Shown here in pieces: positions 41,155 to 52,937 of a DNA stretch of 53,419 bases. The position numbers and the translations under genes were made by a program. The notes beneath the pieces were generated by a model, which made no database searches, was not told where the DNA came from, and saw only the letters and a list, made by a program, of their open reading frames with translations. Location of the stretch: positions 1-53,419 of the forward strand of contig BDIU01000341.1 of NCBI GenBank assembly GCA_002118135.1. The letters run 5' to 3'. The DNA is from Trebouxia sp. TZW2008. Its lineage: Eukaryota > Chlorophyta > Trebouxiophyceae > Trebouxiales > Trebouxiaceae. Numbering within the stretch: the stretch's first letter is position 1; each line of letters begins with the position of its first letter.

Positions 41155-44100
41155 TCAAAAGTCATCAACGCATTCTGGAAGCTGGGAGGTCATTTGCTCA
41201 ATCACAAAGTTGAGCAGGGACTCAGCGCCCTGGTCTGCACCGCCAAGACAGAACACAAAAACAAAGAACAGCTTACTGCTGGTGGCAGGGGACGCTCTGA
41301 GAGGTGCCTCAGCAGGGGGGTGGGGTTGAGGGGGCCGCTGGGACCAGCCCCCACCATGTTGCCCTCCAGCTTGAGCTGCTTCAGCTGCTTCTCTCTTGAC
41401 TGCAGTGTCACATTTGACCACTGTCAATGCGTTGCAGACACAGTGTTCCCTGGAAAACTGGCCAAAGCACACAATAATTGGCGTGGTGCCTTAGTTCTAC
41501 ATCAGATTTCCTGCTGCAGCGCTCACAATACAGCTGGCTGAAAACCGGGACCGTTATGAATGAGCTAAGAAAGAAAGCAAAGCTAGGCAGTCCACTCAAG
41601 AGTGTGATCAAGATCAGCCAAAACAACTGGCTTACTTTGATGCCTCATAGGCAGTGGTGAAGGAGACCGGCGGGACTGGTATCCTGAACCCCTAGGGGAA
41701 GGGCCAGTCCCAGACTGCCCTCCTGGTCCCTGCTGCGGCAGGGCACTTCCAAACTGCCCTTGCCCCTGCCCATGCCCTGCCCCGCCAGCTGCTTGAGCTC
41801 CTGATTGGGAAGCTGCAGCGCTTATCTGCAGGGAAGCTGCAATCCCTGGCTCTTGTTTTGGCTCTACCTTGACTGCACCCATGTGACCTGAGGGAGTTCC
41901 CGCTCTTCCCTCATTTGGCTCCAGTTTGGGATGTACTGTCTCAGCAGAAGCTGCTCTTGTTGGGTCAGGAGGGAAATATGCCTGCAATCAGTAGTTGAGC
42001 GAGTTTTAACATTTAGTGGTGCAATCAGTCGTTGAGCAATCATTTGTTAAGCAATCAGTAACTGAGCAATCAGTACTTGAGCATACAACCAGCAGCTAGC
42101 TATGAGAGTAGGCATGAAGAGTGTGCCAGGACCGACTTTGCATGTCTTGCTGCCATGCAACCAAGTTTGTAACACATATGTGTGACATTATATCATTTGC
42201 ACACACCACATGGGCTCAAGCTGTGGACACTGTGCATTCCACCTCATGGACTACAAAACCAAACATGGCGCTTGCCTCTGGACTGTTGCCTGGGTCCCCC
42301 TGCCTAGATCTGCTTTGCTGCTGTGCATGCTGAGCTTTTCATCTCTTGCCATGCAAGGTTGGTCATACAAACTTACCCCTGGACTGTTGCCTGGGGTCCC
42401 CTGCCTATTGTCTGGGTACCCGCTTTGCTGCTGCTGTGCATGCTGTGGCGCCTGCTGCCGCTGCTGCACCCCACGCATGACAGATTCCTTGTCATCCATG
42501 AAGTCTGCTTCATTGTCTGAGTAGTCTTCATCTTTGACTATCCTGCGGTCATCGGCGGTCTGTCCACCTCCCCTTGTGTCCATGTCTTCTTCTGGATCAT
42601 CTTTCTGCAGCAACAGCGGTTGATTGCATGATCACCATCCTTGAGGAGCAGCAGCAGAAACACAGACAGAGACACAGACGGACAGCAACACACACATACA
42701 CACGGACCGGCAGACAGACAAACAGACAGACATGCAAAGAGGCAGGCAGAGGGACAGTCAGACAGACAGACGAACAGGGAAACAGGCACACTATTGGTGT
42801 CTTGGCAGCACAGCGGGAAACTGTGCGCCAGGTGCAGGGGTAACCTGGCTCAGAGACCAACAGACAGACAGACAAGCAGGCAGACAAATTGACAGACAAG
42901 CAGACAGACAGACAGCGAACAATACACAGACAAAGACACACAGACAGAGACACACTGACAGGCGCACAGACAGACAGATGAACAGATAGACAGGCAGGCA
43001 GGCACACATCATGTGGGACATGCATGGGACAGTGATGGTGTCTTGGCAACACAGGTGGGCAAACTGTGCACCAGCTAATCTGGGTCAAAGACTTCAGATA
43101 GGCAGACAGACAGACACAGACAGATAGAATGACGGACAGACAAAATCTGTCAACTGAAACAGCAAACTCACTATCTGATGTCTTGGTGGCACAGGGGCAA
43201 ACTGTGCGCCAGGTGCAGGGGCAATCTGGCTCAAAGACAGACAGACAGAGGGGCAGACAGACAAACAGAGAAACAGATGGACAAACAGACAGACACAGAT
43301 GGTAACATAGATGGACAGGCAGGCACACAGTTTGATGTCTTGACAGCACAGCTGCAACCTATGCGGCACGGGTGCAGGATTTATATGGTTCAAAGGCCGA
43401 CAGACAGACAGAGAAGCAGGCTTACAATTTGGTGTCTTGGCGGCACAGGGGCAAATTGTGCGCCAGGTGCAGGGGGGACCTGGCTGAGAGACTTGAGCAC
43501 AGCATTCTTGATCCTCTCCAGTTTCTCACGTGAGTTGCCGTTCTTCATGTTGGAGACTGTGATGCGTAGGCGGTGAGTGTCATCATACAGGTCAAAGTCC
43601 TTCAATGCCTGCAGACAGTTTCCCACGTGTGTTTGCTGTCTTCATGTTGGAGACGGTGATGCGCAGACAGCGGGTGTCAGCATACAACTCAAAGTCCTTC
43701 AGGGCCTGTACACAATCTGAACACAGTATGCACAGTCTGTGCTTATCAAGCAAAAGTGACAGCGTTTGCCAATGTGCACAGCAGGGTCTCGTCATACAGG
43801 CCAAAGTCAAACAGTGTTTGAACACAGCGAGAAAAGTGTGTACATCAAGCAGCCTACACAGTAGGTAAGTCTATGTGTAGCAAGCAGCAATGGCATTGCC
43901 TGCCAATGTGCAAAGGTGATTGTCATTACACAGGTCAAATTCCTTCAAGGCCTGAACACAGCAAGCTCCCTAGTTGTACAGCTAATGCTATTGCCTAGTA
44001 GCAATGCCTACTGCATGTCTTGAAAGAGACACAAGGGTCACAGAAGAGCTGTAAAACGCCAAACAAAATGAGCAAACAGCACGCAGAGCAATGACAAGAA

Positions 44101-47100
44101 GAAGTATATGCATGAACTCACTGCATCTGGCAGTTGGTCTTCAAGATCCAATCCCAACATGCGACTCGTCTCAAAGCACCAACACCTTGCCACGTTCCTT
44201 AGTGTGTACCCACCTGCACTTATGCAGAAGTCCATGTTGTGCAAGGAAGTTAGGCAAGGCTGCTTGTACACTTGAGAAGACCAGGCAAATGAGGTCTCCT
44301 GCAAATAAATTGTGCTTTCATAGCGGATGCTGAGTTGAGCAACAGATCAAGGTCTGCTCAGTGCAGGCACATTGAACTTGACTAGGGTCTCCATACACAG
44401 GCAGACACAACGCATGACGTTGTCTTTGCTACATATGCTTGACAGGGTGTCACGGGTGACACTGAGTGTAGATGCATATGTGTAAAGGCAACATGTACAG
44501 AAAGAGCAGCATGATACCCCCTCCAAGAATGAGCATAGGCACATTGAATTTGGCCAGGAACTCCATGCAGCCTGCGTGTCCCTCCAGGCTCAAGTTAAAG
44601 CAGCCCAGGCGGTCCCCAGACAATGAATCAGCTCCACCGCATACCACTATGGCTTCAGGCTGAAACACCTCCATCACCTAAGGCAAAAATACATATTCAG
44701 AGCCCAGACTTCATAGATGTGCCAATTTGCGACAGAACATCACTGCTGAGTGATTCCTGAAGCAGGAGCTAACCACTGAGACGGTGTGTCCCTCTAGATC
44801 AAGTTGAAGCAGCTCAGTCAATCACCAGACAATGAGTCAGCTCCACTCAAAACCACTATGGCTTCAGGCTGAAACACCTGCATCACCTGAACCCACATTA
44901 CACAATTCATGAAAGCATGTTGCTGTTGCATGCAAGCTTTGTGTTTCAGGCTGAAACACCATACAGCCATTTCAGACAAAGCTGGCAGCGTGTGAGTAGA
45001 GGCTTGAGTTGAAGGAGCCCAGTCGGTCACCAGACAATAAGTCAGCTCCACCACACACCACAATGGCTTCAGGCTGGGGCAATCCATCACCTGGGGCAAA
45101 GACAGAGAGTTCCTTGTTCATTGCTGCAAGAAAATATGACAGGCTTGTGGATGAGGCAGTCAGATGCCCAGGCAGGCAGGCAGGCAGGCAGGCAGGGACT
45201 CATTTAGTCAAAACATTCAATCAGGTATTCAAGGAGGCAGGCAGGCAATGATGTCTTGCTTGGTCTGTGACTCAAAGCATTGGTCAACAGAGCAATCCAA
45301 GTAAGCATTGATGATTGCAAAATAATTTGTCTTCTGTATGCACCAAGCAGGACCATGAAGATTCACTGGCAAGCATGCAGCTGCTGCTGTTGATGACAAT
45401 AACGATGATGGCGTTCAAGAAGAACTGTACGCACCCTCTGCATGATGGGCTCAAACATGAAGCGGTAGCTTTCGTCATCCATACCCTCTTGCAGCGGCAC
45501 ATTCACACTATAGTGCTTGCCATCCCCAACACCAATGTCGTCAACACTGCCTGCATATCAGACTTGTCCTCAACACAACTCAACAGTATGTTGCAACACA
45601 ATGTCGCTCCTCATGCTAAAAGGCCATCTGGGCACATTGTCAATACAGTGCTTGCCATCCCAACACCCACATCATCAACACTGCCTCCGTGCCAAACTTG
45701 TCCTCGATGAAGATCAACAATGCGTGTTAATACAGTGAAAATCCTCAGGGTAAAAGGCCATCAAGGGACGTTGACACTATAGAGCTTGCCATCCCCAACA
45801 CCCACATCAGCAAGACTGCATGCAAGCTGTTTTGCAAATTGCTTCAATACATTTACGTCTTGTGCTGTGAAGGCCAGTAAGACATATCGCCTGTTGCAGC
45901 GGCACATTCACACTAGAGTGCTGACTGTCCCCAACACCCACATCATGAATACTGCCTGCACAGTACAAGCTGTTTTGGAGGGCAACTTGCATCAATGCAA
46001 ATCTACATTTCGTGCTGTCAAGGCCAACAAGTCTCATTTCTTGTTGCGGCAGCACATTGACACTACAGTGCTGATCATCCCGCAAACCCACATTGCAAAC
46101 ACTACCTACATCACAGCCTGATTTGCTAAGGAAATGTTTGAATGCAAACTGCCTCCTACACTTTCAAGGCCAACGAAGCTCATTGAAACTTCAGTGCTTG
46201 CCGTGCCCGACACCCACATTGTCAACATCACCTGTTTATTCATTCATGCTAAATGCATGCCAGACAGGCTCAGCAAAGCCCAGATAGGTACGTGCTGAAG
46301 CAATCATGTCTCCAACCAGATTGGTCTTATGCTCCCCTACCTGTCTGCCTGTTTGAACATCATGAGCTGTTTTGAGCTCAAGGCGCTGCCATGCAGAATC
46401 CGCATCTCATGCTTGCACAGCCATTAAGGCGCGTTTGCTTTACAGTGCTTGCCACAAAGTTCTCTGGTCTTGTGCTCCAAGCACCGTGTGGGACATAGAG
46501 CGCCCTTCATGCGGTATGCTGGCTGTCTGTTACAGTCGTCGATCTGGCAAGTGTTGTTCTTGACATCGATCATGCCTGCTTTCTTGTGACGGCTCCAACA
46601 GAGAAGCTGCATACTGCAGCTGTAGACTGTACGCCGTACAGCTTACCTGTACCAGGGAAGAAGTCACCATACTTGTGGAAGGACACGGTCATGACTCTGT
46701 CTGTGGAGTAGAAAGCCTCCTCAACTCCATCACCATGATGAATGTCAATGTCCACATACAGGACCCTGCAAACAATAACGCATGCCATCATTGTGATAGG
46801 TGAGGTGCTTCTTACAGAACTCTGCAGACTGAGAATGCATGACTGTCATCACGATGAGTGTCAATGTCCACATACAGGACCTTGCAGTCATTCACACATG
46901 CCATCAGACCTCTGTGTACATAAGACTGTTTGCCCTGTGCCTTGCGTCGCTATCCATGAGCAGGACCCCACAGACAGAGACATTTGTTGCTTTCCTCTTG
47001 CAGCAAATTAATCAGAGAGCATAGCTTGTATGAGATAATGCAGTTTTGCAGTAGTCATGCCAGTGTCGCGCAAAAACAAATGCAAGTCAGACGCATTCTG

Positions 47101-47523
47101 TAGACAGCCTGTACAAGCCAGATAGACTGCAAGTAGGATGAGACTGTGCAAGCCTGTGGGACTCAAGTTAGCCTGGCATGACATTAGATGCAGGTCAGAC
47201 ATGCTCTTCAGTTCACTTGACTGTCAGACAGCCCGGTGTTGAATAGTTCAAAGCCAACTGGCGCATATGCTACACAGATTGAAGAGAAAGGGTGTGGCAG
47301 GAGCATCACCTTTGGTGCACTTTGAGCAGCTCCAGAATAGCTAGCACAATGTCATTTACAAAGCAGAAGCCTGACGCCTCTGCTTTCTTGGCGTGGTGCA
47401 GTCCACCTGCACATGAATCAGGTGTGAAGACAGCAGCTTCAACACCCCCCCCACCCAAGCAACAAAGGAAGACACTCAAGTACATCTGGAAGACATGAGG
47501 TTGCAAAGCAGCTTTACACATTG

Positions 47524-47554
<31 letters not shown>

Positions 47555-48309
47555 GTAGGGCGGCAGCAGCATCAGCAGCAGCAACAGCAGCAGCAATAGA
47601 AGTTACAGCAGCAGCGACAGCGGCAAAAGCAAAAGCAGAGGTGCTGTTGCTACTGCTGTCTTTTTCTGTTGCCATCACCAGTCAGAATGCAGGGGTAGCC
47701 ACAGCTGTCTGATCTCAGCTTGCTGTGGGTGACAATACATACCTGACCAGTTGAGGCAGATGTCAGCTGACTTGTCATTCATCAGGGCTGCGCTGTTGAC
47801 TGACCCTCCAGTGTATATCTGCAAAGCGTGCATGTGCTCAAGCAAAGGATGCGTCTGTCAACTGTGTGTGCAGCCACCAATGCTCACCTGACAGTACTCA
47901 AAAAGCCCGTCAAACACTGGACAGTCTGCCTCGCCTATGCAGCCCAAGTTGAACCTTCGCATCTGTGCCAGGTACTCGTCCTGATTGTCGGGCGTGACGC
48001 TGCTCAGAAAGTTGACATACTCTGTGAAGGCACCGGATCGTCAGCAATCCAGCGCTCATCCGCAATGCATGCCCATTGATGATGCATTCCAAGACGAAAG
48101 TGCTTACCATCGGCATGAAACCGCTCCAGATCATCGGCGCTGGATGGTTGCGGTCGGTTGACAAGCATCTTTGCGCCCAGGCCGTAGCTGTCCACCAGAC
48201 TGTGTGTGAGGCGCACCCGGTGAGGTCGCATCGGATTGGTAGTACCATAGCTGAAGTTGCCGATTTCCTGATCGTAAAAGTAGGCAACAGTCTTGTTCTT
48301 GAGCGACAT
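41155..48309 (-). CDS. Class I (RPD3-type) histone deacetylase, HDA19-like
   Basis: A zinc-dependent lysine deacetylase acting on chromatin in the nucleus, normally in co-repressor complexes. The thirteen exons are 48108-48309, 47888-48021, 47743-47818, 47310-47406, 46647-46765, 45435-45550, 44518-44677, 44122-44213, 43426-43608, 42377-42604, 41636-41981, 41277-41399 and 41155-41234. Every junction is in phase, for 651 aa. Visible are [54 protein letters not shown] (active-site His pair), [17 protein letters not shown] (zinc ligands), [32 protein letters not shown] and [20 protein letters not shown]. The C-terminal about 250 aa are acidic and then Gly/Gln/Pro-rich, with VKVE and PKLE patches, and end in [20 protein letters not shown]. 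Most like plant HDA19. It is divergent from TRAP-alpha. The last two exons rest mainly on phase. Confidence 0.93.
42640..43425 (-). repeat. HDAC exon 9 3' copies interleaved with (GACA)n
   Basis: Four copies of the donor side of exon 43426-43608 ([15 protein letters not shown] coding) lie downstream near 42790-42865, 43020-43095, 43165-43240 and 43330-43400. Each is separated by 60-170 bp of CAGACAGA microsatellite. The exon fragment and the microsatellite evidently expanded together as one unit. Confidence 0.85.
43635..43960 (-). repeat. HDAC exon 9 5' copies
   Basis: One good copy (43635-43712, reading [20 protein letters not shown]) and two shorter ones (near 43780-43820 and 43915-43960) lie upstream of exon 43426-43608. 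Confidence 0.8.
44345..44400 (-). repeat. HDAC exon 7 3' copy
   Basis: A fragment encoding [10 protein letters not shown], a copy of [10 protein letters not shown], lies downstream of exon 44518-44677. Confidence 0.75.
44800..45095 (-). repeat. HDAC exon 7 5' copies
   Basis: Two copies (about 44805-44890 and 45000-45095) lie upstream. The first reads [20 protein letters not shown]; in it the zinc-binding region's CGGADS has become LSGADS. Confidence 0.85.
45168..45196. repeat. (GGCA)n microsatellite
   Basis: About seven GGCA units in an HDAC intron. Confidence 0.9.
45620..46245 (-). repeat. HDAC exon 6 5' array (five copies)
   Basis: Five units of about 130-150 bp (near 45630, 45760, 45895, 46040 and 46175) repeat the segment coding for VGVGDxxHxSVNVPL, all upstream of exon 45435-45550. 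Divergence tends to grow with distance from the exon. Confidence 0.85.
46825..46910 (-). repeat. HDAC exon 5 5' copy
   Basis: The plus-strand reading AATGTCCACATACAGGACC, coding for VLYVDI, is repeated upstream of exon 46647-46765. Confidence 0.8.
47520..47645. repeat. CAG/GCA microsatellite in HDAC intron
   Basis: An imperfect (AGC)n tract lies between HDAC exons 3 and 4. It generates Ala-, Ser- or Cys-rich spurious frames. Confidence 0.85.
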
Positions 48310-48675
48310 GACCGAACAGGTTGGTCGAAACCGTACTCAAGGCGTCACTGCAGGATCTGGCGCGACAGCACAGCAACAACCGACCAGGACTTTCGCCTGG
48401 CTCAACAGCCGTTCTCAAGAACAGACTGTCATGCGCTCACCAGCATTCCCAGCTCAGTAGCTACACGGCTCAGCTGCAGAACACAGTCTTAAACAAACTC
48501 AAGCTCGTGTGCGAGTTCGGAGGAAGAAGACTTCGCTGATCTTCTTCGTCTTCAGCAGCTTGAATGCCGGAAGCTGTTGTTGAAGCTGGGTACTTCTTCT
48601 TCTTCTTCACGAAGTCAAGCTTGCGCTCGATTGAGAAGCGACCAAACTGTCGGCCTGGCGTGTTCGAGGCACAAG
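48310..48675. promoter_or_regulatory. Probable bidirectional promoter, HDAC and TRAP-alpha
   Basis: The start codons of HDAC (-, 48307-48309) and TRAP-alpha (+, 48676-48678) are only about 366 bp apart and point away from each other. Both 5' UTRs and any shared promoter must fit here. A short (CTT)n tract occurs at 48525-48610. No TATA box is evident. Confidence 0.5.
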
Positions 48676-51662
48676 ATGATCAGGGGCGTCACTGGGGTGA
48701 CTTTGCTGCTGTGCGCAGCGTACATTGGTGAGCTGAGGCTGTCCCCGACCGCTGAGCTGCCTATGGTGCATCGAGGCTAGATCAGCATCACTTATGGGTT
48801 TCAACCTTATACAGGCGGGACAGCTGCTGAACAAGCGCAAACGCCTGCTACCGGGTATTCACATTGGTTGACGAACTTGCCGCCTCCTCTGGCTGGTGTG
48901 GAACCTCATTACTGGTTTCCAGACACCCAGGGCACAAGCTTCACAAAGGGCTCACCTGTAAGATGGTGTCTTGGCTTATCATCTAGCTTTGGCTACAAGC
49001 AACCGAGCATAACGTTGTGCAGGTTGATGTGGTGCTTGGCCTGCATAATTCTGCAGGAGAGATCTTCAACATCACTCACATCGCTGGCTCCCTGAATGCC
49101 CCACACCAATACCAGTATTACGTTCAGAACTTCACTCTGCAGGTACGCTCTTCAAGCATATTGACAGCATGCTAGGTTCATCATGGAAGGCAGCGGCAGT
49201 TCAGATTTTGGTTTGCTTTTTGCAGCCCTACAATACTCAAGTGAGGCCGGGAGAGCAAGCCTCTGTGCAATACACATTCCACCCAACCAGTGTCTTTCAA
49301 GAACAGGAGTGGCGGCTCACCCTTATAGCATATCTGCGGTAGGTTCTGTGATCTGCACTGGCTTGTTTGTATGGCTTTGCCCTGCATGCCTTCAAACTTC
49401 ACCACCGTTCACCGTTAATCATGCTACTGCTTCAAGCGCTACATGCACAACATGCTGGCGTCAGTTATGCGCATGCCCACAAGACAAACATGCCAGCCAT
49501 GCAGTCCGTTGTTTGAAAGCAGTAGCTTCTCAAGCTTTGCAACGCAAATGACTGCATCCATTAGCAGTGTGGTCCAAAAGCAGGCTACAGGCACATACAG
49601 AAGCATACAGCAGCAACACTTCACTCAGAACCCACATCAGGCTGATGTGTTGCAGTCAGCAATCACATCCTGCATTGTCCTTTGCTGCCCACAAGACACT
49701 GCAAGTTTGTGCAGACCACTTCACATTCTTATCTGAGCTACTATCAGGCACTCTGAGCTGCAAACTGTCATGCAAATTGTTGGCGATGATGCAAGTTGCA
49801 GCTGTGCATCGTGCCAGCTTCACTTGTAACCTCATGCTTGCAATCTCATTTATCATCTGAGCTGCAGCTTAGCATGCAAACTTCTGGGAATGACATAAGT
49901 TTCAGCGGTGCTTTGTGTCTGCTACAGGAGCAACAAAGGGTTCTTCAGCACCACTTTCTTCAACCAGACAATTGAGCTCAACGACCGCCCAAGGTTGATT
50001 GACACCCAGTTTGTGGGTCTGGGCCTCATTGGCCTGTCAGTGTTGGCAGTCATAGGTAAGCCACCCAACTTTTGGGTCCTTGTTGAAAGTACAGATGTAG
50101 CTGTACACACTCAAAAGCAAAAGACGATCCATAGCTGCTGGTCTGGGCCTCATTGAGCTGTCAGTCTTGGCAGTCGTAGTTAAGTCGCGTTGGTCCTCAT
50201 CAGCCTCATCAGTCACCATTGGACTATCAGTGCTGACAGTCATAGGTAAGCCTCATTAGGCGTCATTGGACTATCAGTGTTGGCAGTCATAGGTAATTCG
50301 CGTTAGCCCTCGTTAGCCTCATTAGGCCTCATTGGACTGTCAGTGTTGGCAGTCATAGGTAATTCGCATTAGTCCTCATTAGCCTCATTAGGCCTCATTG
50401 GACTATCAGTGTTGGCAGTCATAGGTAAGTTGCGTTAGTCCTCTAGAGCCTCATGAGGTATCAGTGGACTATCAGTGCTGACAGTCATAGGTAAGCCTCA
50501 TTAGGCGTCATTGGACTATCAGTGTTGGCAGTCATAGGTAAGCCACCTGACCACTGGGCCTTGCTGAAAGCACAGATGTAGCCGTATGCAGTCAAGACAA
50601 ACAGACAGCCCGAGGTAGATTGACACCCATTTTGTTGGTCTGGGCCTCATCGTACTATCAGTGGCGGCACCTGTTGGCTATGCCCTTGTTTTTGTCATGA
50701 GAAGCACACTTTGTTTGTGGTGTGCCTTTGTTATAAGTCCTAGCACCATACATGAGAGCTAGTGTTCCCTGTTCTGCCTTCTTTGCAATGCTCTGCTCCA
50801 TTTGCAAGAGTGTTGGCAAAACACTTTCAATCTTTGGCTGTGTGTTCTGCTTACTTCAAATTGTCCGTTGATTGTACTGATTATGTACTCATTGCATGCT
50901 GATGCCAATGCAACTCACTCTGCTCCGGCTCCCTCACTTTAACTTTTCTGTCAGCTGGAAACAGTCAACTGCAGCCCGCGCATGACGCTGTTGATTCTCA
51001 ATCCCTTGCTTGCTGCTCCCTTGCTGTGTCTCTAAGCTGATTGGAAAGAGTCTGTATGTTGAAAACGAGCTGCAAGTCATCAGGTCGTTGCTCATAGGAG
51101 GCTTAGATGGCTCAGTGATACAGCACGTATGTCACAGGGCAGACTGCTGTATCAGTGTATGTTTGGGCAGTTATCAGGCAATCAAGCCAAGGGTAAACCC
51201 AGAGATACTTAGCAGCCAACTGTGCACAAGCATCTCTCCGCCCTTCATGTCCCAATCAATGGGTCTAGGTTAGCACACGATCGAACTGGTTGGAGACAGT
51301 TGACTGCTTCTGCACGCACCTAGTTGAGCCTGCTGAGCCTGCCTAACCCACGTACATAATGAATGAATGAACGAGTGAGCTGCAAATGCTGTTGATGCTG
51401 ACCTTGTTTCTGTCGCTGTGCAGTGCTGTTCTCCTGGGACACCATTTCCAATCTGGCTGTGGTCAAGAGGGTCAACAAAAGGTCTCGTAAACCCGCTGCA
51501 AGACCTGCCCCAGGTCCCAAAGTCGTTGAGCCTGCTGGTACTAGTGAATGGCTCAAGGGCACTAATTATGGCCAAGAGACACGCACTAGAATCAAGAAGA
51601 ACAACAGCAGAACCAAGCTCACAGCTGCCGTCCAACTTGGTGGTGTCACTAGTCCGCAGTGA
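48676..51662 (+). CDS. SSR1: Translocon-associated protein subunit alpha (TRAP-alpha)
   Basis: A single-pass ER membrane subunit of the TRAP complex that sits beside the Sec61 translocon and aids insertion of some signal peptides. The six exons are 48676-48727, 48815-48957, 49023-49142, 49226-49338, 49928-50055 and 51424-51662. All are in phase, for 264 aa, with stop TGA 51660-51662. A short signal peptide (MIRGVTGVTLLLCAAYIG) is followed by a luminal domain with VVLGLHNSAGEIFNITHIAG, YQYYVQNFTLQ, GEQASVQYTFHP and FFSTTFFNQTIELNDR. One membrane helix follows (FVGLGLIGLSVLAVI, running into VLFSW), then a basic cytosolic tail (VKRVNKRSRKP, RTRIKKNNSR). NIT, NFT and NQT are potential N-glycosylation sites. 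It is divergent from HDAC and convergent with ALG13. Confidence 0.9.
50135..50700 (+). repeat. Array of TRAP-alpha exon 5 3'-edge copies
   Basis: About eight units of 50-75 bp repeat the end of exon 49928-50055 (core GGACTATCAGTGTTGGCAGT then CATAG and GTAAG). Most carry an apparent donor site. The last, at about 50600-50690, is a longer copy starting within the RLIDTQFVG region, interrupted by TAG. The array lies entirely in the last intron, downstream of the true donor. Confidence 0.9.
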
Positions 51663-52283
51663 TGATATTAAGGACAGAACAGTTTTGATATTTTGCCTGA
51701 GTCAGTGAAATTGACAAGAGTGTAACGTATGTATACGTATATACACGCATATTGTCCGCACCTCCCTGGTGTGTCCTGAGCAAGGCATGGAAACAAAGTG
51801 TGTGTGCTGAAGCCCTGCGCAGCTCGAGCATCTGCTGCCGTTTGGAGAGTCCCCAAGTATACGCAACATCAACTGAGCTCTCGCGACCCCTTGAGACAGG
51901 CGAAGTGCAACTGACAATGTGTGATAAGGAGCATTGCAAAGACAGGTAGCAAAACACAGCGATGCTGTCATTTAAATCCAGCTGAGTAACAGTTGCAAGC
52001 AGTTCACATTGGGATGTCATTGTTCTGTCTGGCGCTGAGCGTCCCACAACAAGAGAAGCTTATCAACCTGGCGAGCAATAATGATGTCATTGGTGCAATG
52101 CCAAGCAAGGGCACAACTCATCGAGCCATACTTCCTTGCCAAATGCAGCTGCTGAGTAGCAAGCAGACAGATCGCTGACAAACTCTGCACAAATCCAATG
52201 ATGATCATGATGCCTGGATAGCGTCAAACACTCAAAAAGCAAAGCAGCATTTTTCAATGATTGGACTGCGGCGCAGTGCATGG
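51663..52283. other. Gap between convergent TRAP-alpha and ALG13
   Basis: This should contain both 3' UTRs. No coding frame can be supported. Confidence 0.4.
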
Positions 52284-52937
52284 CTACACAATTACTCTTG
52301 CAGAGGAAGACGGCGTGCTTTGTGTCCTAAACAGCATCGAAGCAGCAAACAAGAGTCCAACAAAACACAAAGCCAACAAACAGGCTACATTCAGTACAGG
52401 CAGGCGATTGCGAGTACTTTGAGACATGATTCCATCAATGTGCCTGATGATCCCTTTAGCATTGCCACTTTCATATGGCTTCAGATTGTCAAGAGCCAGG
52501 TTCTGCAATGTGTAAGCCAGCATGTTGGGCGTTGCAGCAACAACGTGCTGCAAGTGCGCAAGATGCTCAGCAAGTTCAGCTTGGTGATTGTCCATCAGTA
52601 TTGCGTTTGGGACAGCAATTAGAGGTTTGCGCAAACGCAATGCCTCGAATATGCTTCCTGAGCCTGCGTGACTTATGATCAGATCTGCTGCTTTCATGTA
52701 GTCTGCCAGTGATGGTGCAAACTCAAAGACTTGAACTTGCAGTCCGTTGCTGAGTTGATGACTTTGTGCATGCGCTGACAGCAGCGTGTGGACCTGATAC
52801 TTGCCGGCCCCCTTCTGTATCACAAGCTTGCTGTAGCCCTTTCTGACAAGGGCATTAGCTACTTCTGTTGTGTCTACTGCTTGTATCAGTGCATCGAACT
52901 TGGTGGTGCCAACAGTGACGAACACTGTGCGAGGCAT
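52284..52937 (-). CDS. ALG13: UDP-GlcNAc transferase subunit ALG13
   Basis: The catalytic subunit that, with ALG14, adds the second GlcNAc to the dolichol-linked N-glycan precursor on the cytosolic face of the ER. It is a single exon of 217 aa, with start ATG 52935-52937 and stop TAG 52284-52286. Diagnostic features are FVTVGTTKFDALI near the N-terminus, LVIQKGAGKY, FEFAPSLADYMKAADLIISH and AGSGSIFEALRLRKPLIAVP (residues about 72-110), and NHQAELAEHL (118-127). After the usual end (about residue 172) there is a hydrophobic stretch (residues about 180-203, VLNVACLLALCFVGLLFAAS) and a short Ser-rich tail. ALG13 is usually soluble and recruited by ALG14, so this predicted tail anchor is unusual. 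It is the only intron-free gene here. Confidence 0.93.
   Translation of the reverse strand: MPRTVFVTVGTTKFDALIQAVDTTEVANALVRKGYSKLVIQKGAGKYQVHTLLSAHAQSHQLSNGLQVQVFEFAPSLADYMKAADLIISHAGSGSIFEALRLRKPLIAVPNAILMDNHQAELAEHLAHLQHVVAATPNMLAYTLQNLALDNLKPYESGNAKGIIRHIDGIMSQSTRNRLPVLNVACLLALCFVGLLFAASMLFRTQSTPSSSARVIV

Noticed and set aside
41102..41541. Plus-strand frame of 162 aa opposite the HDAC 3' end
   Set aside because: It overlaps two HDAC exons that are consistent in phase and has no recognisable motif.
42597..43349. Minus-strand frame of 250 aa rich in Cys, Leu, Ser and Val
   Set aside because: It is a translation of GACA repeats with embedded HDAC exon copies. The real exon uses another part and phase.
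50200..50560. CRISPR-like pattern of repeats and spacers
   Set aside because: The repeated core is a copy of the end of TRAP-alpha exon 5 with its donor, the units vary in length, and the context is a eukaryotic intron.
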